The notes: generated from the sequence alone by a model not told the origin. A stretch of DNA of 55,438 bases from Methanocorpusculum sp. (GCA_029987115.1 DALTWK010000011.1:1-55438), one strand, 5' to 3'; counted from the stretch's first letter, positions 8,133 through 16,417 are shown. Translations and numbers: made by a program.

Positions 8133-8504
8133 ATGGTGCTGAATCTCTCTGAAACACTGGACCTGCTCCGTTCGAGCGAGAAAGATGATCGGGCGAAGGC
8201 TGCTTCCTATCTTGGCAGTCTTGGTACAGACGGGGTTGAAGCAGCCTCTTTCTTCCTTGCTGATTCCGACTGGCATCTGCGTTACCGGGCATGCGAAATT
8301 ATCGGACTTACGCGTGAAAAAAGCGGCATACCCTATCTCCTTCCTTTACTGAAGGATGAAAAAGACCATGTACGGTACATGGCGGTAAAATCTCTTGGAT
8401 TCTGCGGAGGGAAGGAAATTGTTCCGCATATTACTCCGCTGCTTGATGATGAGAATCCCTTCGTTGTCCGCATTACTAAAGAAGTTCTGCAGAGAATAAC
8501 ATGA
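8133..8504 (+). CDS. HEAT-repeat protein at the head of the tetrapyrrole operon
   Basis: This 123-residue protein is built of about three PBS-lyase-type HEAT repeats, seen as recurring helix pairs such as RAKAASYLGSLG, WHLRYRACEIIGL, HVRYMAVKSLGF and FVVRITKEVL. There is no catalytic motif and no signal peptide, so it is probably a cytoplasmic scaffold. Its stop overlaps the start of the following TPR gene by four bases, and the hemD operon continues 14 bases after that. Function is not known. Position suggests a link to tetrapyrrole synthesis, and related repeats occur in bilin lyases such as CpcE, but that is only inference. Confidence 0.8.
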   Translation: MVLNLSETLDLLRSSEKDDRAKAASYLGSLGTDGVEAASFFLADSDWHLRYRACEIIGLTREKSGIPYLLPLLKDEKDHVRYMAVKSLGFCGGKEIVPHITPLLDDENPFVVRITKEVLQRIT

Positions 8505-8977
8505 ATCCGGTATTTCAGTCAGGACTCCGGGCATACCGGGACCATCGATATGAAGAGGCAGCTGCTGATTTCCGTACGGCGGTTTCTGAAGATCCGCAAA
8601 ATCCGAATTATCTCTATTATCTCGGTTGTTCTTTGTCTGAACTGGGAAAAATGGAGGAATCTGTTGAGGTTCTCTCAGAAGCACTGGAGATAACTGATGC
8701 TATTCCAATCCGTTATATGAGAGGTGAAATAAATATGAATAGAGGATTATTATCTGATGCGGAAGATGATTTCTCATCAATAATCATGCACGAAACTGCA
8801 GATAACCGGTACTGGGTGTCGCTTTCTTATCTCAACCGCGGTCTGTTGAGATTGGGAACGGAACAGATTGATGAGGCACTGTCCGACATAACCGCAGCGG
8901 AAAATCTCGCACATCAGGAAGAAGATGCAGTTCTTCTTTCACGAATAAGCAGTGTTCTGGAGAAAAACGGATTCTAA
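8501..8977 (+). CDS. Tetratricopeptide-repeat protein
   Basis: This 158-residue protein has TPR-like helix pairs: GLRAYRDHRYEEAAADFRTA, YLYYLGCSLSELGKMEESVE and RYMRGEINMNRGLLSDAEDD. These carry the small-residue positions typical of the repeat. It has no signal peptide or membrane segment, and is probably a protein-protein adaptor. It is coupled to the HEAT gene by a four-base overlap, and only 14 bases separate it from hemD. No partner can be named from sequence. Confidence 0.78.
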   Translation: MNPVFQSGLRAYRDHRYEEAAADFRTAVSEDPQNPNYLYYLGCSLSELGKMEESVEVLSEALEITDAIPIRYMRGEINMNRGLLSDAEDDFSSIIMHETADNRYWVSLSYLNRGLLRLGTEQIDEALSDITAAENLAHQEEDAVLLSRISSVLEKNGF

Positions 8978-8991
8978 TAAGAGGGACAGAC

Positions 8992-9675
8992 ATGAAAATA
9001 GCAATAACCCGTCTTGCGGAAAAAGGCGATGCAGATCAGGAAATCTGCTCGAAATATGGTCACAGTCCTGTCTTTGTGCATCCGCTTCATGCTGAATACA
9101 ATGCAAGCCTTGCAAACCGTTTTGTTCTCGCGGCAAATCAGGGTGAGTTCGATGCTATCTTTTTTACCAGTGCATATCCGGCAAAAATGATTGCGCCGCT
9201 CCTTGATCGTTCCGCACTGCGAAACACCCGCGTCATTGCCATTGGGCCGGAAACCCAGCGCATTTTGCATGAGTCCGGCATTCTCGCAGAAATCCTTCCG
9301 AGTTTCTATTCAAAATCACTCGCCCCGTATCTTGGAACCTGGACTGAAGGAAAATCAATTGGAATTCCGCGGGCTGATGTGCCAAATACATCTCTCATAT
9401 CATCACTCGAGGATGCAGGAGGAATTGTCTATGAATACCGTGTTTACAAACTGCAGCCGACCAATGATGTCCTCAATCTCGAGGGGTGTGACGCAATACT
9501 GTTTACCAGTTCCTCATCATTTACCAAGGCGCATCTTCCTGACCTTTCCGGAATCAGAAAACTTGCAATCGGGGAAATCACCGCCGATGCTATGAGAAAA
9601 GCAGGGGTTGAACCCGATGTCGTGGGAAACGGTTCTCTGGAAGGAACTCTGCAGAATCTGGAGAAGATACTATGA
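8992..9675 (+). CDS. hemD: Uroporphyrinogen-III synthase HemD
   Basis: This 227-residue protein has the low-conservation, two-domain HemD pattern. It begins KIAITRLAEKGD and has DAIFFTSAYPAK near 48-59, RVIAIGPETQRIL in the middle, then DAILFTSSSSFTKA and KLAIGEITADAMRKAGVEPDV in the second half. The enzyme cyclises hydroxymethylbilane with inversion of ring D, the branch point to all tetrapyrroles. A strong ribosome binding site, GAGGGAC, lies just before the ATG. The stop overlaps the next start by four bases. HemC, which makes its substrate, is in the same operon. Confidence 0.9.
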   Translation: MKIAITRLAEKGDADQEICSKYGHSPVFVHPLHAEYNASLANRFVLAANQGEFDAIFFTSAYPAKMIAPLLDRSALRNTRVIAIGPETQRILHESGILAEILPSFYSKSLAPYLGTWTEGKSIGIPRADVPNTSLISSLEDAGGIVYEYRVYKLQPTNDVLNLEGCDAILFTSSSSFTKAHLPDLSGIRKLAIGEITADAMRKAGVEPDVVGNGSLEGTLQNLEKIL

Positions 9676-11420
9676 TTCCGCTGATGCTTGATTTACATAA
9701 TGCTGCTGTTCTGATTTTCGGAACCGGGAGAGTTGCAACCCGCAAAGCACAGCATTTCAAAGATTGCCGGATAACCTCGGTCTCCCGTTCCACCGGAACC
9801 GACGTTTCAGTCATCAGCGACAAAGAATTAGAGGAACTTATCGCATCGAATGATATTATCATCGCAGCGCTATCTGATGCAGCTCAGAATGAGCGTATCT
9901 GTAATATTGCCGACAAATGCGGAAAACTCTATAATTCCGCGACTGCGAAAGGAAATTTCCTGATTCCCGCATCATTTGAGGAAGGCGGTGTCTCTGTTTC
10001 CGTTTCAACGGGGGGCAAAGCTCCCGCACTGGCGGCATGTATCCGGGATGATATCAAAAAACGTTATTCATCTCTGGAGGAACTTGCCGATCGTCAGCAG
10101 AGACTTCGCGAAACCTTGAAGAAAACAGAACCTGATGCAGAGAAACGAAGGGAGGAAATCCGTACTGCTGCAAAACTGGGACTTGTTGATACGAACGGAA
10201 TAAATATCGCTCTTGCATCCTTTGATTATTCCTCTCATAATCAGGATGCCCTTGCCTCCTGCCGGTTTGAGGAGGAAGAGTTTTTCCAGAGAGAAAATTT
10301 TGCAGGAGCAGTCCTTCTCCAAACCTGCAACCGGATTGAAATTCTCATCCACGGAACGGTACCGGAACTGGAAGAATTTCTTGCCGATGAGAACCGCAGG
10401 GATTTCAAGATATATGAAAATGGAGATGCCCTTCTGCATCTGTCGAGACTGGCGGCAGGCATCGAATCCCTCATTGTCGGAGAAGATCAGATTCTGGGAC
10501 AACTCCGTTCCGCGCAGTTGCTTGCTGAACGTCACGCTGCATCGGATATGGTAACATCCGCATGTATTGAAACGGCAATCCAGTTGGGAGCCCGCGTCCG
10601 GCAGCAGACATCGATTAACCGCGGTGCTGTTTCCATCGGTTCTGCTGCAGTCCAGCTGGCAGAAAATATCTGCAGGGATTTGTCCGGGAAAAACATCCTT
10701 GTTGTCGGAGGAGGGGAGATGGGGAAACTTGTCACAAAAGCGCTTTCTGAAAAGAATCTCCGGGCAATCTATGTTACCAACCGAACCTATGAAAATGCGC
10801 TGAAACTTGCTGAAGAAGTGAATGGTCGCGCTATGCATATGGACCAGCTCTACACCTGCATCGGTCTTTCGGATGTTGTGATTTCCTGTACATCCGCACC
10901 ACATGAAATCATCCGTGCAGAACCGCTTCAGGAAATTATGGAAACACGGCTCTGGCCGCTTGATGATGAACCACGACCGTTGATACTTATCGATATTGCA
11001 AATCCCCCTGATGTTGAGAAAGCATGTTCTGAGATTCCCGGAGTGAAGCTCTTCACCATTGACGATCTTGCTGAGATTTCAGAACAGAATATGTCCGCCC
11101 GGCGTGATGAGTGCCGGTATGCAGAAGAAATCATCAAAGAGTTCCAGCCTGAGTTCATTAGAACGGTTAGAAGAATCGCCGGTCACAATGTCCTTGCAGA
11201 ACTTTATTTGTGGGCTGAGGAAATCAGGTCGAGAGAAGCAGATCATGCTATGCAGGCACTTGAACATGGAAAACCTCCTGAAGAAGTTATCCAGCGTCTT
11301 ACGAAATCGCTCACGAAAAAACTCATGGATGATGCTTCTGCAGGAATCCGTCGTGCAGCAGAAGAACAAAGCCTTGACAAGGCTGAAAAAATTGTCAGAA
11401 CCATTACCAGAGGTCAGTAA
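9672..11420 (+). CDS. hemA: Fused precorrin-2 dehydrogenase-like domain and glutamyl-tRNA reductase HemA
   Basis: The 582-residue protein fuses two enzymes. Residues 1-165 are a SirC/CysG-N/Met8-type domain with nucleotide motif FGTGRVATRK (16-25) and STGGKAPALA (112-121). Residues from about 172 on are HemA: catalytic cysteine in LLQTCNRIEIL (C219), GIESLIVGEDQILGQ, a second NAD(P) motif VVGGGEMGK, and a C-terminal dimerisation helix region. HemA reduces glutamyl-tRNA to glutamate-1-semialdehyde, the committed step. The first domain would oxidise precorrin-2 to sirohydrochlorin. In that domain the usual N-x-x-D motif reads NSAT (88-91), so the aspartate held to be catalytic in CysG and Met8 seems replaced by T91. 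The fusion puts the first and last reactions of this operon's pathway in one chain. Confidence 0.88.
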   Translation: MIPLMLDLHNAAVLIFGTGRVATRKAQHFKDCRITSVSRSTGTDVSVISDKELEELIASNDIIIAALSDAAQNERICNIADKCGKLYNSATAKGNFLIPASFEEGGVSVSVSTGGKAPALAACIRDDIKKRYSSLEELADRQQRLRETLKKTEPDAEKRREEIRTAAKLGLVDTNGINIALASFDYSSHNQDALASCRFEEEEFFQRENFAGAVLLQTCNRIEILIHGTVPELEEFLADENRRDFKIYENGDALLHLSRLAAGIESLIVGEDQILGQLRSAQLLAERHAASDMVTSACIETAIQLGARVRQQTSINRGAVSIGSAAVQLAENICRDLSGKNILVVGGGEMGKLVTKALSEKNLRAIYVTNRTYENALKLAEEVNGRAMHMDQLYTCIGLSDVVISCTSAPHEIIRAEPLQEIMETRLWPLDDEPRPLILIDIANPPDVEKACSEIPGVKLFTIDDLAEISEQNMSARRDECRYAEEIIKEFQPEFIRTVRRIAGHNVLAELYLWAEEIRSREADHAMQALEHGKPPEEVIQRLTKSLTKKLMDDASAGIRRAAEEQSLDKAEKIVRTITRGQ

Positions 11421-12400
11421 TGTATCCGGAAACACGCATGAGAAGACTGAGACGAAGTATCCTTCGTCCGTTATTCACCGAGACAACACTTTCGAAAAAT
11501 GATTTCATTCTGCCGATTTTCTTTGATGAAACGGCAGAACAACGTACAGAAATTGCATCTATGCCGGGGCAGTTCCGCTACCCGCTCTCAGAAGCAAAGG
11601 ACTTGGCAAAGATTCTCTCTGCAGAGGGGGTGAAAGCCGTCATTCTTTTCGGTATTCCAAAGGTGAAAGATGAACAGGCTTCGGAAGCATTCGGGGAAAC
11701 AAGCGTCATTCAGACGGCAACCAGATTGATGAAGGAAGCAGCCCCGAATCTCGTTGTCATTACTGATCTCTGTGCCTGCGAATATACCTCACACGGACAC
11801 TGCGGTGTTATTGCTGAAACCTGTGACGGACCTGACCTCGACAACGATGCTTCGCTTGAACTTATTGCAAAGATTGCGGTAAGTCAGGCGAAAGCAGGTG
11901 CGGATATGGTTGCGCCAAGCTGTATGCTCGACGGTATGGTTTCTGTCATCAGAAAGGCGCTGGATGAAAACGGATTTTCAAACCTCCCCATCATGTCCTA
12001 CAGTACCAAGTTTGCTTCAGCACTCTACGGTCCCTTCAGAAGTGCAGCCGACTCAGGAATGGCATTCGGTGACCGTGCCTCTTATCAGATGAATCCGGCA
12101 AATGCACGCGAGGCTTTCCGCGAAAGCGAACTTGATGCCGAAGAAGGTGCTGATATCCTTATGGTCAAACCTGCAGGTCTCTATCTTGATGTTCTTGCCG
12201 ATGTGAAAACCATTGGCCTACCTACTGCTGCATACCATGTTTCCGGTGAATATTCTATGATTAAGGCAGCGGCACAAAACGGCTGGATTGATGAGAAACG
12301 CGTTGTCCTGGAAACTATGACCTCTATCAAGCGGGCGGGCGCTGATCTCATTATTACTTATTACACACGCGACATTCTCAGGTGGCTGAATGAGGAGTAA
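11420..12400 (+). CDS. hemB: Delta-aminolevulinic acid dehydratase HemB (porphobilinogen synthase)
   Basis: This 326-residue enzyme condenses two 5-aminolevulinate molecules to porphobilinogen. The zinc cysteines are present in DLCACEYTSHGHCG (C118, C120, C128), so it is the Zn-dependent type. The two active-site lysines lie in MSYSTKFAS (K197) and LMVKPAG (K250), the latter being the Schiff-base residue. Its ATG shares one base with the hemA stop (TAATG). HemL starts before its end with an 11-base overlap. Confidence 0.96.
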   Translation: MYPETRMRRLRRSILRPLFTETTLSKNDFILPIFFDETAEQRTEIASMPGQFRYPLSEAKDLAKILSAEGVKAVILFGIPKVKDEQASEAFGETSVIQTATRLMKEAAPNLVVITDLCACEYTSHGHCGVIAETCDGPDLDNDASLELIAKIAVSQAKAGADMVAPSCMLDGMVSVIRKALDENGFSNLPIMSYSTKFASALYGPFRSAADSGMAFGDRASYQMNPANAREAFRESELDAEEGADILMVKPAGLYLDVLADVKTIGLPTAAYHVSGEYSMIKAAAQNGWIDEKRVVLETMTSIKRAGADLIITYYTRDILRWLNEE

Positions 12401-13628
12401 GGAATTATTTGAAGAAGCAAAGCTGTGCCTTTCCGGCGGGGTCTCCAGTCCGGTCCGTGCGATTCAGCCGTATCCGTTCTATGTGAAATCGGCGAAAGGT
12501 CCGATTCTCAAGACAGAAGACGGAGATGAACTGGTTGACTGCTGCATGGGGTATGGGCCGCTTCTCCTGGGACACGCATTCGAACCGATTGCTCACGAAG
12601 TCGAACACCAACTGGAACGCGGCTGGCTTTTCGGCTGTCCGACAGAACTGGAAATCCGGCTGGCACAGAGAATAGCAGCAGATTATCCATCCATTGAAGC
12701 TGTCAGATTCGTCTCTTCCGGATGCGAGGCAACTATGACCGCGTTGCGTCTGGCACGCGGCGTTACCGGAAAAACCGATATCGTTAAAATTGAAGGCGGA
12801 TTCCACGGAGCACATGATGCTGTTCTTGTTGCCGCAGGGAGCGGTGCATTAACGCATGGGGTTCCTGATTCTGCTGGTGTTCCGGAAGATTTCGTGAAAC
12901 ACACCCACCAGATTCCCTATAATGATGCTGAAGCGCTTGAAACTCTTCTCAGCAAAAATACCAATATTGCTGCACTTATCATGGAGCCTGTTATGGGAAA
13001 TGTCGGCCCGGTTCTCCCGGAAGATGGATATCTCAAAGCTGTCAGAGAAATCACGAAAGCACATGATGTGCTTCTGATTTTTGATGAGGTCATTACCGGA
13101 TATCGTCTGGGTCTTGGCGGGGCGCAGAAGAAATTTGGAGTCACTCCAGATATCACCACGCTGGGAAAGATTGTTGCGGGAGGATTCCCTATCGGGGTAA
13201 TCGGCTCTTCTCGGAGAATAATGGAACAGTTAGCGCCTGCAGGTCCGGTGTATAATGCCGGAACATTTAACGCAAACCCGCTTTCTATGACCGCAGGCCT
13301 TGCTGTAACAGAGTATCTCCATGCGAATGAGCATCTCTATGCAAAAGCGGAAGAGAATGTGAAAAAGATTGCAGCATCCGTTCCTGCATCGGCAACCGGT
13401 TCCTTTGTTTCGCTTGGTTCCATGTTCAAATATTTCTACCGTGCAGAAGCACCGAGAAATTACCGTGAAGCAAAAGAGTGTGATACTTCCGCCTTCCGGA
13501 GATTCTTTGAGACCGCGCTTGGAATCGGCGTCTTCGTTCCGCCTTCCCAATTTGAAACGAATTTCCTGTCGTTTGCGCATGATGACGCAGCAGTTGCGAA
13601 AATCTGCAGGGCATACAGATTCGTATGA
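12390..13628 (+). CDS. hemL: Glutamate-1-semialdehyde 2,1-aminomutase HemL
   Basis: This class III PLP aminotransferase-fold enzyme (412 aa) converts glutamate-1-semialdehyde to 5-aminolevulinate, directly after HemA. The PLP lysine is in TTLGKIVAGGFPIG (K260). FVSSGCEATMTALRLAR (107-123) and the LIFDEVITGYRLGLGG block are typical of the family. The gene overlaps hemB by 11 bases and hemC by 4, so the operon is tightly coupled. Confidence 0.95.
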   Translation: MRSKELFEEAKLCLSGGVSSPVRAIQPYPFYVKSAKGPILKTEDGDELVDCCMGYGPLLLGHAFEPIAHEVEHQLERGWLFGCPTELEIRLAQRIAADYPSIEAVRFVSSGCEATMTALRLARGVTGKTDIVKIEGGFHGAHDAVLVAAGSGALTHGVPDSAGVPEDFVKHTHQIPYNDAEALETLLSKNTNIAALIMEPVMGNVGPVLPEDGYLKAVREITKAHDVLLIFDEVITGYRLGLGGAQKKFGVTPDITTLGKIVAGGFPIGVIGSSRRIMEQLAPAGPVYNAGTFNANPLSMTAGLAVTEYLHANEHLYAKAEENVKKIAASVPASATGSFVSLGSMFKYFYRAEAPRNYREAKECDTSAFRRFFETALGIGVFVPPSQFETNFLSFAHDDAAVAKICRAYRFV

Positions 13629-14509
13629 TTCGCATTGGAACACGCGGAAGCAAACTCGCACTGGCACAGACAAAAAAGGTCATCGTTTCTCTTGCTGAAC
13701 GCGGTATTGAAGCAGAACAGGTTATTATCACTACTAAGGGGGACAAGGTTACCGATTGCGGTCTTCATAAGATAGGAAGTTACGGTGTATTTGTCCGTGA
13801 ACTCGATAATGCGATTCTCTCCGGAGAAATCGATGCCGCAGTTCATTCTATGAAAGATATTCCCGCGGAACGGCCGGAAGGTCTGAGAACCGTGGCAGTA
13901 CTTCCACGCGATTCCCCGAATGATTTCCTGGTAACCAAAAAAACACGCGAGGATATCCATGTCATCGGAACATCATCCCTGCGGAGAAAAGCGCAGATAC
14001 GTCGCAACTTCGGAGATACGGTGGTTGTAAAAGATCTCAGAGGCAATATCGATACCCGCCTTGCAAAACTTGAGTCCGGAGAATTTGATGCAATAGTTCT
14101 TGCAGAGGCAGGTCTTCAACGACTTAACATTTCAGTTCCTGGTTTCAGACTTCCGGTAGACGATTTCATCCCGTCACCTAATCAGGGAACAATCGCAGTT
14201 GTTTCCCGAGATACACCCGAACTTCGCGCTCTTCTTTCTCCGCTGAACGATGCAGTATCGGAACGTGATACCGAAAGCGAACGTGCAGTGATGGAGGAGT
14301 TGGGGGGCGGTTGCTTTACTCCGCAGGGTGTTTACTGTCACGGAGGAAAGCTGATTGCCGAGGTCCTTTCGCTTGACGGAACGCGTGTTGAACGTCTCTC
14401 TTCTGATAATATGTCGGCGGAGAGTGCAAGAGCGTTAGGACGCGATTTGAGAAAACGTGCTCTCCCGCTCATTCAGGAAGCAAAATCTGTACTTGAGGTG
14501 ATGAAATGA
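13625..14509 (+). CDS. hemC: Porphobilinogen deaminase HemC (hydroxymethylbilane synthase)
   Basis: This 294-residue enzyme polymerises four porphobilinogens on a covalently bound dipyrromethane cofactor. The N-terminus IRIGTRGSKLALAQ (2-15), the segment AVHSMKDIP (72-80), GTSSLRRKAQ (115-124) and the cofactor-binding cysteine in EELGGGCFTPQG (C230) are all present. It overlaps hemL and cobA by four bases each. Confidence 0.96.
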   Translation: MIRIGTRGSKLALAQTKKVIVSLAERGIEAEQVIITTKGDKVTDCGLHKIGSYGVFVRELDNAILSGEIDAAVHSMKDIPAERPEGLRTVAVLPRDSPNDFLVTKKTREDIHVIGTSSLRRKAQIRRNFGDTVVVKDLRGNIDTRLAKLESGEFDAIVLAEAGLQRLNISVPGFRLPVDDFIPSPNQGTIAVVSRDTPELRALLSPLNDAVSERDTESERAVMEELGGGCFTPQGVYCHGGKLIAEVLSLDGTRVERLSSDNMSAESARALGRDLRKRALPLIQEAKSVLEVMK

Positions 14510-15216
14510 CGGTATATCTTGTCGGTTCCGGTCCGGGAGGACTCGGTCTTCTGACTGCGAAAGCACGCGAGATTATTGATACTGCAGAGGTTATTCTCTA
14601 TGACCAGCTGCCTGGAGATGAGATTCTTTCCACGCTACCGGATGCAGCGGAAAAAATTGACGTCGGGAAATACGGCGGTCATCACACCATGAAACAGGCT
14701 GACATCGAGTCGCTCATGATTGAAAAAGCGAAAACGTATTCGCGTGTTGTCCGCCTGAAAGGAGGGGATCCTTTTGTTTTCGGACGGGGTGGCGAAGAGA
14801 TGGAAACACTCCGTGCTGCAGGAATCAATGTTGAAGTTATTCCCGGAATTACCAGCGGCATTGCAGTTCCGGAAAATGTCGGTATTCCGGTAACCCACCG
14901 GGATTACGCCTCCTCGGTGACGTTTGTAACCGGTCATGAAAAAACCGGCGGCAGGGGTCCTGACTGGGACTGGATTGCGAAATGTCCCGGTTCCGTTGTT
15001 ATTTACATGGGTGCCAAAGGTCTGCCGAAAATCGCAGAGAAACTCCTCAATGGAGGAATGAATCCGGAACAAAAAGTTGCAGTTATCGAGAACGGATTCA
15101 GAAGCAATCAGAAAGTGACCATCACCGTCCTGAAAGATCTGCCCGGTTCAGACGGTTTCCAGCCTCCGGCAATTGTGATACTGGGAGACGTGGTGTCTCT
15201 CTATAAAAGTCAGTGA
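14506..15216 (+). CDS. cobA: Uroporphyrinogen-III C-methyltransferase (SUMT)
   Basis: This 236-residue tetrapyrrole methylase transfers two methyl groups from SAM to C2 and C7 of uroporphyrinogen III, giving precorrin-2. Motifs are VGSGPGGLGLLT (6-17), the loop RLKGGDPFVFGRGGEE, PGITSGIAVP and VTHRDYASSVTFVTGHE. It is a stand-alone SUMT; the dehydrogenase step is encoded as the N-terminal part of the HemA fusion. It is the last gene of the operon. Three bases after its stop lies the end of a convergent gene. Confidence 0.95.
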   Translation: MTVYLVGSGPGGLGLLTAKAREIIDTAEVILYDQLPGDEILSTLPDAAEKIDVGKYGGHHTMKQADIESLMIEKAKTYSRVVRLKGGDPFVFGRGGEEMETLRAAGINVEVIPGITSGIAVPENVGIPVTHRDYASSVTFVTGHEKTGGRGPDWDWIAKCPGSVVIYMGAKGLPKIAEKLLNGGMNPEQKVAVIENGFRSNQKVTITVLKDLPGSDGFQPPAIVILGDVVSLYKSQ

Positions 15217-15219
15217 ATC

Positions 15220-15786
15220 TCACTGAACAACCACGATTTTATCAAACACAGCTCCGCCTGTCGGTGTATGCCGAAGAACAATATGAACTTCCGTTCCTGC
15301 CGGAAGCAGCGCCATGACTCCGGCGTCTTTGGTGGGCGTAAAAAGTCCTGCATCATCAGCTAGCTTTTCAAAATGGGTTTCAAGGCCGTGACCGAAGAGC
15401 GCATCCATGAAAACACTCCCTTTGTGCACAACTTTTGTTACCCCGTCGAAATTCTGAAACAGATAGTTGCTCCCGCTTTCAACATGACTGCCGGGTGTGA
15501 GAACAGCCTCTCCCCATTTTGCAGAAACATTGCAGTTCAGATAGAGCGGTGTTTTGTACAGGTAGTAGAACCGTTTGTCAAAGGCATATTGTTCCCCGGA
15601 ATATATGGTGCGGTATGCCGTTCCGTTATGATTCCAGGAGAACTCAAGTGACAGTTCCGACGTATTAAGCACATCTCCGGAAATATGGTCTAGCGTAAAG
15701 TGAGGTGCAAACGTCTGCGTCATAGTGCCTCCAACGTTGGCACAGGATGAGAGTGATAGACAGAGAACTGCTTCCGGCGTATTCAT
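15220..15786 (-). CDS. Archaeal pilin-like (DUF1628-type) protein without a usable membrane helix; possibly degenerate
   Basis: The C-terminal half resembles archaeal type IV pilin-like proteins of Methanomicrobia: DHISGDVLNTSELSLEF, then SGSNYLF, and the ending VHIVLRHTPTGGAVFDKIVVV. These proteins normally start with a short charged peptide ending in AVSP and a roughly 20-residue hydrophobic helix. Here the start reads NTPEAVLCLSLSSCANVGGTMTQ, with only a stub of hydrophobic sequence. The helix seems deleted in frame. I chose the ATG at 15786 because a TATA-like GATATAAC lies about 45 bases upstream; the longer frame to 15837 covers that promoter. It may be a non-secreted remnant. Confidence 0.55.
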   Translation of the reverse strand: MNTPEAVLCLSLSSCANVGGTMTQTFAPHFTLDHISGDVLNTSELSLEFSWNHNGTAYRTIYSGEQYAFDKRFYYLYKTPLYLNCNVSAKWGEAVLTPGSHVESGSNYLFQNFDGVTKVVHKGSVFMDALFGHGLETHFEKLADDAGLFTPTKDAGVMALLPAGTEVHIVLRHTPTGGAVFDKIVVVQ

Positions 15787-15897
15787 TGCTGAAAGTATCT
15801 GTTGTTTCAAGATAATAATTGTTTTAGTTATATCCAATAATTTTGATAAATGAAGATAGAGCAGAACCGATGTTTTTCAGAGATACTAGAAAAAGAG

Positions 15898-15969
15898 TGG
15901 ATCCGTCGAGACTCGAACTCGAGACCTTCGCCGTGTGAAGGCGACGTCATACCACTAGACCACGAATCC
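15898..15969 (-). tRNA. tRNA-Val (anticodon CAC)
   Basis: The minus strand folds into a complete cloverleaf. The acceptor strand GGATTCG (from 15969) pairs with CGGATCC, followed by discriminator A at 15898. The anticodon stem TCGCC/GGCGA encloses the loop TTCACAC, giving anticodon CAC, which reads GUG. The T-loop contains GTTCGAG. CCA is not encoded. A T-rich run follows immediately downstream and probably ends transcription. It lies 26 bases downstream of tRNA-Gly and is probably cotranscribed. Confidence 0.95.
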
Positions 15970-15995
15970 AAACAAAAGAACTAACAGAAAAAGAG

Positions 15996-16066
15996 TGCAC
16001 CGACCGGGATTCGAACCCGGGCTATTGGCTTGGAAGGCCAAAGTCATGCCTCTAGACCATCAGTGC
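15996..16066 (-). tRNA. tRNA-Gly (anticodon TCC)
   Basis: The minus strand forms a 71-base cloverleaf. The acceptor GCACTGA pairs with TCGGTGC, with discriminator A at 15996. The anticodon stem TTGGC/GCCAA encloses CTTCCAA, giving anticodon TCC for GGA codons. The T arm is CCGGGTTCGAATCCCGG. CCA is not encoded. No intron is present. Confidence 0.95.
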
Positions 16067-16096
16067 CTGATTGCGATAATAACATTGTTTCTTGTT

Positions 16097-16107
16097 AGTT
16101 ATAAATC
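16097..16107 (-). promoter_or_regulatory. TATA box for the tRNA-Gly/tRNA-Val unit
   Basis: On the minus strand GATTTATAACT lies about 36 bases upstream of the first tRNA-Gly base. This is the normal spacing for an archaeal promoter with a short 5' leader removed by RNase P. No other promoter is evident between the two tRNAs. Confidence 0.6.
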
Positions 16108-16417
16108 TGCCGAATGTAACTGTCCTCTTCTGTTTTTCTCTTAACGGAACAAGGGTATTTTTACCGTTGAAAAGGTAATTTTTAAAAACCCGTTCTGAGC
16201 TCAATTTGATGTTGTTTTTGAAAAATAAGCTCAAATATACCGTTATTTTACCGTTATTTTTACCGTTGTGCTGGATAAACAGCTCTGCTTGGATATCAAG
16301 TGATTTCCAAGTATTCATGTTTCCTGAATAAGGTAGTACTTCATCTATTATCCGATTTCCCCTTGAGTCGGTGCAAGAATTGAGAACTTGATTTATCCAG
16401 TTCAAAAAAAAAGAGAT
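16108..16417. other. AT-rich spacer with TACCGTT repeats and a set of inverted repeats; no convincing gene
   Basis: This gap between the tRNA promoter and htpX has four TACCGTT copies: one near 16162-16168 and three closely spaced at 16238, 16249 and 16261. Next to them a perfect 9-bp inverted repeat, CTGGATAAA (16271-16279) and TTTATCCAG (16392-16400), encloses smaller hairpins CTTGGA/TCCAAG (16288-16311), TATTCA/TGAATA (16312-16330) and CCGA/TCGG (16352-16371). A minus-strand frame runs through it but continues through the tRNA promoter into tRNA-Gly, so I do not call it a gene. A run of nine T on the minus strand (16412-16404) is probably the htpX terminator. Confidence 0.4.

Noticed and set aside
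15996..16375. Integration (att) site at tRNA-Gly
   Set aside because: An eight-base match to the tRNA 3' end (TCGGTGCA) occurs near 16368-16375, but in inverted orientation, and no integrase is nearby.
16052..16405. A 117-codon minus-strand frame between htpX and tRNA-Gly
   Set aside because: It needs a TTG start, runs through the tRNA promoter and 15 bases into tRNA-Gly, and shows no recognisable motif. Its repeated Asn-Gly-Lys comes from the TACCGTT DNA repeats.
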